Below are positions 1-6,303 of a DNA stretch of 8,033 nucleotides, one piece after another (position 1 is the first letter of the stretch; each line of letters begins with the position of its first letter). The position numbers and the translations under genes were made by a program. A model generated the notes under the pieces. The model did not search any database. It was given only the letters and a program-made list of their open reading frames with translations, and had not been told where the DNA came from. Origin of the DNA: Verrucomicrobiota bacterium (GTDB lineage Bacteria; Verrucomicrobiota; Verrucomicrobiia; Opitutales; Opitutaceae); assembly GCA_003694825.1 (NCBI GenBank), contig RFJS01000265.1:1-8033 (forward strand). Direction: 5' to 3'.

Positions 1-66
1 AGCCGCGGCAAGGCGAACCCGAAACTCGTCGACGAGATCCTCCGGCGGATGCTCGCCGAGATGTAG
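1..66 (+). CDS. gatB: GatB C-terminal end (Asp/Glu-tRNA amidotransferase subunit B), 5'-truncated
   Basis: The window opens inside a reading frame that ends in TAG at 64-66. It encodes 21 residues containing GKANPKLVDEILRRML. The pattern G-x-A-N-P-x-x-V followed by a short amphipathic helix is the typical extreme C-terminus of GatB, in its YqeY-like tail domain, which contacts tRNA. GatB belongs to the GatCAB complex, which converts Glu-tRNA(Gln) and/or Asp-tRNA(Asn) to the amidated form in bacteria lacking the cognate synthetases. The rest of the gene lies upstream of the window. The call rests on a short but characteristic tail. The related GatE tail or an unrelated protein cannot be fully excluded, but GatE is archaeal. 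A hairpin terminator candidate follows 16 nt after the stop. Confidence 0.78.
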   Translation, partial: SRGKANPKLVDEILRRMLAEM

Positions 67-81
67 GCGCCCTGCGAGAGA

Positions 82-114
82 GGGACGGCGGGCGGGAAAG
101 CCGTCCCGGCTTTT
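82..114 (+). terminator. Probable intrinsic terminator of gatB, with two alternative hairpins
   Basis: Two overlapping inverted repeats lie just after the gatB stop. The first is an 8-bp stem, GGGACGGC (82-89) with GCCGTCCC (100-107), around a 10-nt loop. The second is a perfect 7-bp stem, AAAGCCG (97-103) with CGGCTTT (107-113), around TCC. They share bases and cannot form together. The run TTTT at 111-114 gives a short U-tract for + strand transcription. The A-run at 97-99 gives only a weak U-tract on the other strand. The position, between two convergent genes, supports termination. The short U-tract limits certainty. Confidence 0.55.
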
Positions 115-127
115 GCCGCACGGCGCG

Positions 128-163
128 AAAATAAAGGACGCCGCGGCAGGGTGCCGCGGCGTC
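128..163 (-). terminator. Intrinsic terminator of guaB (- strand)
   Basis: A perfect 12-bp inverted repeat, GACGCCGCGGCA (137-148) with TGCCGCGGCGTC (152-163), surrounds a 3-nt loop. Read on the - strand, the hairpin starts 37 nt after the guaB stop codon and is followed by CTTTATTTT (complement of 128-136). A strong GC stem followed by a U-rich tract is the classic Rho-independent terminator. Read on the + strand, the downstream flank GCGAAGTG has no U-tract, so the orientation is clear. Confidence 0.85.
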
Positions 164-200
164 GCGAAGTGAGGAAGGCAAGGGACGGTGGCGCGGCCGC

Positions 201-1784
201 TCAGTCGCCGGCTCCCTGGCGGGTGGAGACCTCGACCACGTCATGCGGGGCGGCTTCCTTCATGCCGGCCATCGTGATCCGGACGAACCGCGCCTTTTCC
301 CGGATCTCCGGCAGGGTGCGGGCGCCGAGGTAGCCCATGCCCGACTGGATGCCGCCGATGATCTCGCTGATCACGTGGTCCACCGAGCCGGAGACTTCCT
401 TGAGCGCCTCGATGCCTTCGGCCGTGAGCTTGCGGGTGGTATCCGTTTTGTCGTGGCCGTATCGGGAGGCGGAGCCCGCCTTCATGGCGGCGACGCTGCC
501 CATGCCGCGGTATTGCTTGTAGAGCTTTCCGCTGATTTCGATGATCTCGCCGGGCGCTTCGCGGCAACCGGCGAGCATGCCGCCGAGGATGACCGCGTCG
601 GCCATGGTGAGGGCCTTGACGATATCGCCGGACTTGGTGATGCCGCCGTCGGCAAGGATGCCCACGCCGCACCGGGCGGCGGCCCGGGAGGCGACATAGA
701 GCGCGGTGAGCTGGGGGATGCCGACGCCGGCGACGATGCGGGTGGTGCAGATGGAGCCGGGCCCCTGACCGATCTTGATGGCATTGGCGCCGCAGCGCGC
801 GAGGTATTCCACGCCTTCGCCGCTGGTGACGTTGCCCGCGATGATGGTCAGCTCGGGAAAGGCATCCCGGATCATGCGGACCATCTCGCCCACACCGGCC
901 GTGTGTCCGTGAGCCGTGGATACGGCGACGGCGTCGACGCACTCGTCGACGAGGCGGCCGACGTGGCCGATGATCTTGTCGCGGTCGAGGGCGCCGTTGG
1001 GCTTGCGCAGCGGTGCCACCGCGGCCCCGACGACGAGCTGGAAGCGGGTGTCGCGGGCGGCTTTGCGGCGGGATTTGGCTTCGCTGAGGATTTTCTCGAT
1101 GTCCGAGAGCGTGATGAGCCCGCGAAGGTGGTCATCGTCGTCGACCACGAGCATTTTGGTGATACCGACGTTCTCGGCGAAGAAACGCTCGGCCTGGGCG
1201 ATGGGATCGGTGGTGACGTCGCGGTGGTTGACCGTGATCAGGGTTGAGCGCGGCGTCATGGCCCTGGAGACCGGGAGATTGCGATAGACCTCCTTGACGG
1301 CGCTGCCGGTGAGCAGGCCGGCGAGTTTCCCCTCGTCGTCGACTACGGGGAAGCTGCGGAAGCCGTAGCGCTTCTTCTCGATCATCGCGAGGACGTCGCC
1401 GACGCGCATGTCCGGCGAGACGGTGATCGGATCCTGGATGAGGCCGTGGATGTGGCGTTTGACCCGGGCGACCTCGCGCACCTGGCGGTCGAGAGGCAGG
1501 TTGTAGTGGATCAGCCCCATGCCGCCGTTGAGTGCCATGGCGATGGCCATGCGGGATTCGGTGACCGTGTCCATATCGCTGGAGATCACGGGAACCTGCA
1601 GATGCAGCGTCTCGGAGATGCTCGTGGCGAGATCGGCGTCGCGTGGCAGGATCTCCGAGTAGTTGGTGGCGAGGGAGACGTCGTCGTAGGTCAGGGCCGA
1701 GGTCTTCTGGGCGCGGAAAAACGCGTCGACCGGCAGATAGAACGCCTGATCTTCCTCAGGACGGGCAATAGGCTCTTGCGTCAT
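201..1784 (-). CDS. guaB: IMP dehydrogenase (GuaB-type, CBS-containing, with atypical signatures)
   Basis: The protein has 527 residues. IMP dehydrogenase oxidises IMP to XMP with NAD+, the committed step to guanine nucleotides, in the cytosol as a tetramer or octamer. The order is: N-terminal extension (about 1-28), start of the TIM barrel with LTYDDVSLA (31-39), two CBS domains (about 116-170 and 175-235, usual sites of nucleotide regulation), and the rest of the barrel. Visible motifs are GPGSICTTR (341-349) with catalytic Cys346, LADGGI (377-382) with IMP-phosphate region Asp379, YRGMGS (425-430), the flap Arg-Tyr pair (441-442) and SGMGY (481-485). Oddities: the usual Asp before the AHGH motif is Ser289, the usual ESHPHD near the end is EAAPHD (510-515), and the flap reads [11 protein letters not shown] in place of EGxEGRVPYKG. 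The family is about 490 residues, so this one is longer. ATG at 1784 is the only ATG before the conserved domain; no Shine-Dalgarno is evident. GMP reductase is a less likely alternative, because the GPGSICTTR and SGMGY signatures are of the dehydrogenase type. Confidence 0.93.
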   Translation of the reverse strand: MTQEPIARPEEDQAFYLPVDAFFRAQKTSALTYDDVSLATNYSEILPRDADLATSISETLHLQVPVISSDMDTVTESRMAIAMALNGGMGLIHYNLPLDRQVREVARVKRHIHGLIQDPITVSPDMRVGDVLAMIEKKRYGFRSFPVVDDEGKLAGLLTGSAVKEVYRNLPVSRAMTPRSTLITVNHRDVTTDPIAQAERFFAENVGITKMLVVDDDDHLRGLITLSDIEKILSEAKSRRKAARDTRFQLVVGAAVAPLRKPNGALDRDKIIGHVGRLVDECVDAVAVSTAHGHTAGVGEMVRMIRDAFPELTIIAGNVTSGEGVEYLARCGANAIKIGQGPGSICTTRIVAGVGIPQLTALYVASRAAARCGVGILADGGITKSGDIVKALTMADAVILGGMLAGCREAPGEIIEISGKLYKQYRGMGSVAAMKAGSASRYGHDKTDTTRKLTAEGIEALKEVSGSVDHVISEIIGGIQSGMGYLGARTLPEIREKARFVRITMAGMKEAAPHDVVEVSTRQGAGD

Positions 1785-1952
1785 ATTGCCGCACGAAGGT
1801 GGGCGGCGGCGGAGGGCAAGGCAAGCGCCGTTTGTGGTGAAACGGGATCCTGCCCGCGGGCGTGGGAGCGGTGGCGGGAGTCCGCCGGCAGCGACCGCCG
1901 GGGGCGAGGGTCGGCCTTGCCGCGGGGCCGGGCGGCGGCTTTGCTTCTGCGC
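1785..1952. other. Divergent intergenic region between guaB and menC
   Basis: These 168 bp separate the guaB start (- strand) from the likely menC start (+ strand) and should hold promoters for both. The stretch is extremely GC-rich. It contains a 10-bp palindrome GCCCGCGGGC (1852-1861) and a small hairpin GGCGG/CCGCC (1873-1877 with 1882-1886, loop GAGT). I see no convincing -35/-10 pair on either strand and no recognisable operator. The reading frames of both neighbours remain open through the gap, so it could be partly coding if the menC start lies further upstream. Confidence 0.5.
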
Positions 1953-2984
1953 GTGCGTGATGACGATTCGCTCGAGGTTTCCCTGGCCTTCAAGGCCTAC
2001 CGGCGCCCCTTCGCCGTGCCTGTGCGGACGAGCCGCGGCCTCTGGACCGTGCGGGAGGGGATCATCGTGCGGCTCGAGGACGGGGAGGGAAATGCCGGTT
2101 TCGGCGAGGTTGCTCCGATCGAGGCGTTTGGCACCGAAGGGTTTGCCGGGGCGCTCGCATGGTGTGCGGGGATGCGCGGGCGGCGGCGTGTGGATGAGCT
2201 GCGTGCGGCGGCCCGTGGGCGGATGTGCTGTGCCGCGGCGGTGGCGATGGCGCTGCGGATGCTGCGAAGAGTCCGGGCTGCGGCGACTGAATCCGCGGGG
2301 GCGGGGCGATCGCTGCCGGTGGCGGTATTGATCCCGCGGGGCGAGGCGGCGGTGGACGCGATGCGCCGGGCGGCGGATGCGGGGTTTCGGGTCTTCAAGC
2401 TGAAGATCGGAATCGGGGCGTTCGCGGCGGATGCGGCGGCGGTGGCGAGGTTGGCGGAACGTTTGCCCGAGGGGGGGCGGCTCAGGCTCGATGCCAATGG
2501 CGGATTGGATGTGCCCTCGGCGATGCGTTGGCTGGAATTCGCGAGCGAATGGCCGGTGGAGTTTGTCGAACAGCCGCTGCCCGCGGACGCGGAGCGGGAT
2601 CTCTGTCGGCTGGCGGAGGATCACGCGACGGCGGTCGCCCTGGATGAGGCGGTGCTCGGCGCGGACGATATCAAGCGGTGGCGCGATCGCGGTTGGCCGG
2701 GGGTGTTTGTTGTGAAGCCGGCGCTGGCCGGCGAGGCCGAGGCGTTGTTGGAGGAGATTCGGCCTGATCCGGACGCGTTTGTGTTTTCGTCGGCGCTGGA
2801 GACGGATGTGGGGATGGCGGCAGGTGTGCGATTGGCGTTCGAGGCAGGGGTGGAACGGGCGCTCGGGTATGGCGTGGCCGGTTTCTTTGGCGAGGACGGC
2901 CTCGGCGGCGGCCTTCGCGCACCGGTCGTCTCCGGGGAGACGGTGAGTGCGATCGATCCGGCAAGGGTATGGGACTCGCTGTAG
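1953..2984 (+). CDS. menC: o-Succinylbenzoate synthase MenC (enolase superfamily)
   Basis: MenC dehydrates SHCHC to o-succinylbenzoate in menaquinone synthesis, using an essential divalent metal. The protein has about 343 residues (family about 320-375). The capping domain comes first: [15 protein letters not shown] (15-29) matches the usual start of the family, followed by GEVAP (51-55). The barrel holds the full catalytic set: KLK (149-151, with Lys151 as likely base), metal ligands Asp180 (in DANGG), Glu206 (in EQPL) and Asp231 (in LDEA), and Lys255 (in VVKPALAG). SSALET (279-284) is the usual late barrel motif. The start is uncertain: no in-frame ATG lies near the domain boundary. GTG at 1953 fits the family N-terminus; TTG at 1941 is the alternative; neither has a clear Shine-Dalgarno. 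A dipeptide epimerase or N-acylamino-acid racemase of the same superfamily would share these residues, but the adjoining menE argues for MenC. Confidence 0.9.
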   Translation: MRDDDSLEVSLAFKAYRRPFAVPVRTSRGLWTVREGIIVRLEDGEGNAGFGEVAPIEAFGTEGFAGALAWCAGMRGRRRVDELRAAARGRMCCAAAVAMALRMLRRVRAAATESAGAGRSLPVAVLIPRGEAAVDAMRRAADAGFRVFKLKIGIGAFAADAAAVARLAERLPEGGRLRLDANGGLDVPSAMRWLEFASEWPVEFVEQPLPADAERDLCRLAEDHATAVALDEAVLGADDIKRWRDRGWPGVFVVKPALAGEAEALLEEIRPDPDAFVFSSALETDVGMAAGVRLAFEAGVERALGYGVAGFFGEDGLGGGLRAPVVSGETVSAIDPARVWDSL

Positions 2985-4330
2985 ACAGGGTTTGGCGGCC
3001 GGACGGGGCGGGTTGGCGTGAGGTGTCGCTGCGCGATGATGTGGCGGCGACACGGGCCATGCTGGCGGAGGCGGCGGCGCGGCGTTCGGGCGAGGGGCCG
3101 TTGCGGGTGCTTGATCTCCGGCGGGAGCCGACGGCGCGCCTGGCCGGGGTGTCGGCGGTGCTGGGCGAGGGGGATGGCCCGGCGGTGCATTGGTTTTGCG
3201 GAGCGGATCACTGGGGGGAGAGCGAGCGGCGGCAGGCCCTGGCCGTGGCGCGTCCCCATCTCGTATGGGATGAGAAGGGGACGGTGGAGGGAGCGACGAT
3301 GGAAGTGGCGGAAGAAAGGGCGCGTCTGGGGGCGGCGGTTGTCCGTTCGCTGGTGATGGTGCCGACAGGCGGGACGAGCGGGCAGGTGCGCTTTGCGATG
3401 CACGGGGAGGCGAGCCTGCGGGTCGCGGCGCGCGGTGTTGTCGATTGGCTCGGCGGGCGGGCGGTGGACGCGCTTTGTTTCCTGCCGCTGTATCATGTCA
3501 GTGGACTCATGCAGGCGTTCCGGTGTGCGGTCTCGGGCGGGCGGCTCCTCCTCGCGGCGTGGAAGCAGGTCGAGACCGGGGCGGTGCCGCTGCCTCCGGA
3601 GGCGGAGGACGGATCCGTGCGCGTGACCTCCCTGGTGCCGACACAGCTCGGCCGCCTGCTGGCGCGGCCCGAGACCACGGCCTGGCTGCAGTCTTTCGAT
3701 TGCGTCTTTCTGGGCGGCGCGGCGGCCGCTCCGGAGTTGCTCGAAGCGGCGCGGGCCGCGGGAATCCGGCTCGCGCCCTGTTACGGGATGACGGAGACGG
3801 CGGCGCAGGTGTGTGCGCTCCGGCCCGACGCGTTTCTCGACGGTGAGCGCAGTGTGGGCCGACCGTTGCCCCATGTGAGAGTGAGTCTCGAGCCGGAAAC
3901 GGCGCGCGTGATCGTGGAATCGGCGGCGCTGTTTCTCGGCTATTACCCGGAGTATGCGCCGCGCATGCGGTGGCGGACGGGCGACCGCGCCGAGTTTGCC
4001 GCGGACGGGAGCATGCGGCTGCTGGGCCGCGTCGATCGGGTCATCAATACGGGGGGCGAGAAAGTCGATCCCCAGGAAGTGGAGCGGGCGCTGCTCGCGG
4101 TGCCGGGCATCGTCGATGCGGTCGTATTTGGCCGACCGGACGCCGAGTGGGGCCAGGTCGTCGAGGCGGCGGTGGTTTCGAGCCCGGGGGGAGCCGACAC
4201 CGACCGGTTGCGCGAGCGTCTGCGGCGCAGCCTCGCGCCACACAAAATCCCCAAGCGCATCCATCTGCTGTCACGGATTCCGCACACACCGGCGGGTAAG
4301 CCCGATCTCGGTGCATTGACCGCGCTGTGA
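2969..4330 (+). CDS. menE: o-Succinylbenzoate-CoA ligase MenE (ANL adenylating enzyme)
   Basis: MenE activates o-succinylbenzoate with ATP to the acyl-adenylate and then to OSB-CoA, the substrate of MenB. The protein has 453 residues, near the family size (about 450-490). ANL motifs appear in order: P-loop [10 protein letters not shown] (133-142), PLYHVSG (173-179), YGMTE (272-276), TGD (337-339), the hinge [20 protein letters not shown] (353-372) and the C-terminal catalytic Lys444 in [10 protein letters not shown]. The N-terminal 125 residues are poorly conserved and Ala/Arg-rich. The P-loop is unusual: it has Val-Arg where Pro-Lys is usual. The start ATG overlaps the end of menC by 16 nt, which suggests translational coupling, with only a weak purine run (AAGGG) immediately upstream. 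By sequence alone another acyl-CoA ligase is possible; the identity as MenE rests largely on the adjoining menC. Confidence 0.88.
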   Translation: MGLAVDRVWRPDGAGWREVSLRDDVAATRAMLAEAAARRSGEGPLRVLDLRREPTARLAGVSAVLGEGDGPAVHWFCGADHWGESERRQALAVARPHLVWDEKGTVEGATMEVAEERARLGAAVVRSLVMVPTGGTSGQVRFAMHGEASLRVAARGVVDWLGGRAVDALCFLPLYHVSGLMQAFRCAVSGGRLLLAAWKQVETGAVPLPPEAEDGSVRVTSLVPTQLGRLLARPETTAWLQSFDCVFLGGAAAAPELLEAARAAGIRLAPCYGMTETAAQVCALRPDAFLDGERSVGRPLPHVRVSLEPETARVIVESAALFLGYYPEYAPRMRWRTGDRAEFAADGSMRLLGRVDRVINTGGEKVDPQEVERALLAVPGIVDAVVFGRPDAEWGQVVEAAVVSSPGGADTDRLRERLRRSLAPHKIPKRIHLLSRIPHTPAGKPDLGALTAL

Positions 4331-4343
4331 TCGCCGGGAGAAT

Positions 4344-4348
4344 GGAGG
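4344..4348 (+). promoter_or_regulatory. Shine-Dalgarno of polX, deciding its start
   Basis: GGAGG lies 5 nt before ATG 4354, a perfect match to the anti-Shine-Dalgarno. It favours 4354 over two in-frame alternatives: GTG 4327, which overlaps the menE stop as GTGA, and ATG 4342, which has a purine run only 1 nt upstream. Confidence 0.75.
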
Positions 4349-4353
4349 CCAGC

Positions 4354-6108
4354 ATGAACAAGGCGGACATTGCCGACATTCTCAATGAGATCGGGACGCT
4401 GCTCGAATTGAAGGGCGAGAATCCTTTCAAAGTCCGGGCCTATCACAATGGGGCGCGGGCCCTCGAGACGCTCGACGGCGACCTCGGCGAGCTCATCGCG
4501 GAGGGAAGGCTTGGGAAAGTGAAGGGGATCGGCGCTGCGCTCGCCCAGAAGATCGAAACGCTCTACGAGACGGGGCGCCTGCCCTTCTACGAGGAGCTAC
4601 GTGCCTCGGTGCCGGAGGGGTTGCTCGAGATGCTCGAGATCCCGGGCATGGGCGCCAAAAAAGTGCGGGCGATCCACGAGAAGCTCGGCATCACCACGAT
4701 CGAGGAGCTGGCCGAGGCCTGTGCAGCGGGGCGTGTGGCCGAGCTGCCGGGCTTCGGCAAGAAGTCCGAGGAGAAAATCGCCGCCGGCATTCGCAACCGC
4801 GAGGCCTACAGCAAGCGGCATCTCTGGTGGTCCGCCTACGCGGTGGCCGGACCGATTGTCGAGGGACTGCGCAAGCTCCCGCAGGTCGAGCGCGCCGAAT
4901 ACGCGGGCAGTCTGCGGCGCAACCTCGAGACCGTGGGCGATCTCGATTTCATCGTGGCTTCGCGCGAACCGGGACCCGTGATGGACTGGTTTGTCGGATT
5001 GCCGGGCGTCATCGAAGTCACCGGTCGGGGTGAGACCAAGTCCAGCATCCGTCTCGAGGGTGGCATGCAGGCCGACCTGCGCGTCGTGCCTCCGGAGCAG
5101 TTCGCCTTTGCCCTGCACCACTTCACCGGCTCGAAAGAGCACAACGTGATGATGCGCCAGCGCGCGCTCGCGCGCGGGTGGAGCCTGAGCGAGTGGGGAC
5201 TGTCCGTCGTCGAACACGGCGAGACGGGCGAAGGCGGCGCGCCGCCACCGCCGGCAGACATCCGTGATGAGTCCGGTGTTTTCGCGGCGCTGGGGCTGAG
5301 CTATATCCCCCCCGAGTTGCGTGAGGGGCTCAACGAGATCGAGGCGGCCGAGCACGACGCCATCCCGGAATTGATCCGTGTCGAAGACCTGCAGGGCTGT
5401 TTTCACAACCACACCCATGCCAGCGACGGGCGCAATTCGCTCGAAGAGATGGCGGCCGCCGCAGCCGAGCACGGCTGGGCCTACCTCGGCATCGCCGACC
5501 ATTCGCGCGCGGCCTTTCAGGCCAACGGTCTGGACGAAGACCGGCTCGCCGCGCAGATCGAGGCCATCCGCCGTCTCAACGCCTCGGGCCGGTTCCCCGT
5601 GCGCCTTTTTGCCGGACTCGAGTGCGACATCCTCGCCGATGGCCGGCTCGACATGGACGGCGACCTGCTGCGCGAACTCGATTACGTCGTCGCCTCGGTG
5701 CACAACGCCCTCGGCCAGCCCGAGGAGGAGATGACGCGCCGGCTGATCCGCGCCATCGAGCACCCGTGCACCACCATGCTCGGACACCCGACCGGCCGGC
5801 TCCTGCTGGCCCGCGAACCGAGCCGGGTGGACATGGCCAGGATTATCGACGCGGCCGCGGCCAACGGCGTCGTCATCGAGCTCAACGCCAATCCGCGCCG
5901 GCTCGACATGGACTGGCGCTGGTGGAGCCGCGCGGCCGAGAAGGGCGTGTTGTGCTCGATCAATCCCGATGCCCATGCGACCGAACAGCTCGATTTTGTC
6001 GAGGCGGGCGTGCGGGTGGCCCGCAAGGGATGGCTGACGCGCGAGCACGTGCTCAACACGCGGTCGCTTGCGGAGATCGAGGCTTTCCTGCGGCGCAAGC
6101 GTGGCTGA
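4354..6108 (+). CDS. polX: DNA polymerase/3'-5' exonuclease PolX (family X polymerase with PHP domain)
   Basis: Bacterial PolX fills short DNA gaps in base excision repair and has a metal-dependent PHP exonuclease/AP endonuclease domain. The protein has 584 residues, close to the usual 570-580. Order: 8-kDa-like domain and helix-hairpin-helix motifs [12 protein letters not shown] (56-67), [12 protein letters not shown] (96-107) and [12 protein letters not shown] (131-142); polymerase palm with GSLRR (185-189), catalytic Asp196 and Asp198 (GDLDF) and Asp241 (ADLRV); GSKEHN (259-264). The C-terminal PHP domain starts with HNHTHASDG (351-359) and keeps Asp382-His383 (ADHS), Glu423, His450, His478 and Asp539-x-His541. 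All metal ligands of both active sites appear intact, so both activities are expected. It lies 23 nt after menE and is probably in the same transcript. It could start at GTG 4327, adding 9 residues, but the Shine-Dalgarno favours this ATG. Confidence 0.95.
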   Translation: MNKADIADILNEIGTLLELKGENPFKVRAYHNGARALETLDGDLGELIAEGRLGKVKGIGAALAQKIETLYETGRLPFYEELRASVPEGLLEMLEIPGMGAKKVRAIHEKLGITTIEELAEACAAGRVAELPGFGKKSEEKIAAGIRNREAYSKRHLWWSAYAVAGPIVEGLRKLPQVERAEYAGSLRRNLETVGDLDFIVASREPGPVMDWFVGLPGVIEVTGRGETKSSIRLEGGMQADLRVVPPEQFAFALHHFTGSKEHNVMMRQRALARGWSLSEWGLSVVEHGETGEGGAPPPPADIRDESGVFAALGLSYIPPELREGLNEIEAAEHDAIPELIRVEDLQGCFHNHTHASDGRNSLEEMAAAAAEHGWAYLGIADHSRAAFQANGLDEDRLAAQIEAIRRLNASGRFPVRLFAGLECDILADGRLDMDGDLLRELDYVVASVHNALGQPEEEMTRRLIRAIEHPCTTMLGHPTGRLLLAREPSRVDMARIIDAAAANGVVIELNANPRRLDMDWRWWSRAAEKGVLCSINPDAHATEQLDFVEAGVRVARKGWLTREHVLNTRSLAEIEAFLRRKRG

Positions 6109-6303
6109 GCCGGGCCGTGTTTGGGGGCCGCGGAGCCGATGGTCCGATGGCCCGAGTGGGCGAACGAAAGCGCGAGGCCGCCCCGCCTCCGGGAATTCCG
6201 CCATCCACACTAAGGAAAACCCCGAGAGCATGACCGGCGTGCCGCGCGCGGTTATTTCATGTCCTTTTCCCGCCCGAGTCCCTACCATCGGCGTTTTCTG
6301 CTT
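6109..6303. other. Intergenic region between polX and glmS
   Basis: These 195 bp hold no gene I can support and no clear terminator: the best hairpin is a 5-bp GAGGC/GCCTC stem (6174-6178 with 6185-6189) without a U-tract. A 7-bp direct repeat CCGATGG occurs at 6136-6142 and 6144-6150. The last 60 bases are less GC-rich and pyrimidine-rich, with a poor -10-like TACCAT at 6283-6288 lacking a matching -35. No glmS ribozyme fold was recognised. A 28-codon open frame (6230-6316) overlaps the glmS start. Confidence 0.6.

Noticed and set aside
243..1247. 334-codon open frame on the + strand across guaB
   Set aside because: Gly/Ala/Asp-rich shadow of guaB without domain features; the - strand has all IMPDH motifs.
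1446..1952. ATG at 1446 as the menC start
   Set aside because: It would add about 169 residues encoded antisense to guaB and through the divergent gap; MenC proteins begin near the AYRRPF segment.
1785..3053. Upstream in-frame extension of guaB on the - strand (about 420 codons)
   Set aside because: The extension is Arg/Pro/His-rich low-complexity sequence antisense to menC. The IMPDH domain starts right after ATG 1784, so the extension is a shadow.
2621..4264. 547-codon open frame on the - strand, antisense to menC/menE
   Set aside because: It has no recognisable domain, and the + strand frames over the same bases carry complete MenC and MenE catalytic motifs.
6174..6189. GAGGC/GCCTC hairpin after polX as a terminator
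   Set aside because: Only 5 bp with no U-tract on either side; not distinguishable from chance in GC-rich DNA.
6283..6288. TACCAT as a -10 box for glmS
   Set aside because: Only 4 of 6 consensus matches and no acceptable -35 at 16-18 bp; it lies only 15 nt before the start codon.
6109..6303. glmS ribozyme upstream of glmS
   Set aside because: No recognisable pseudoknot core or conserved segments, and the class is mostly found in Firmicutes and relatives.
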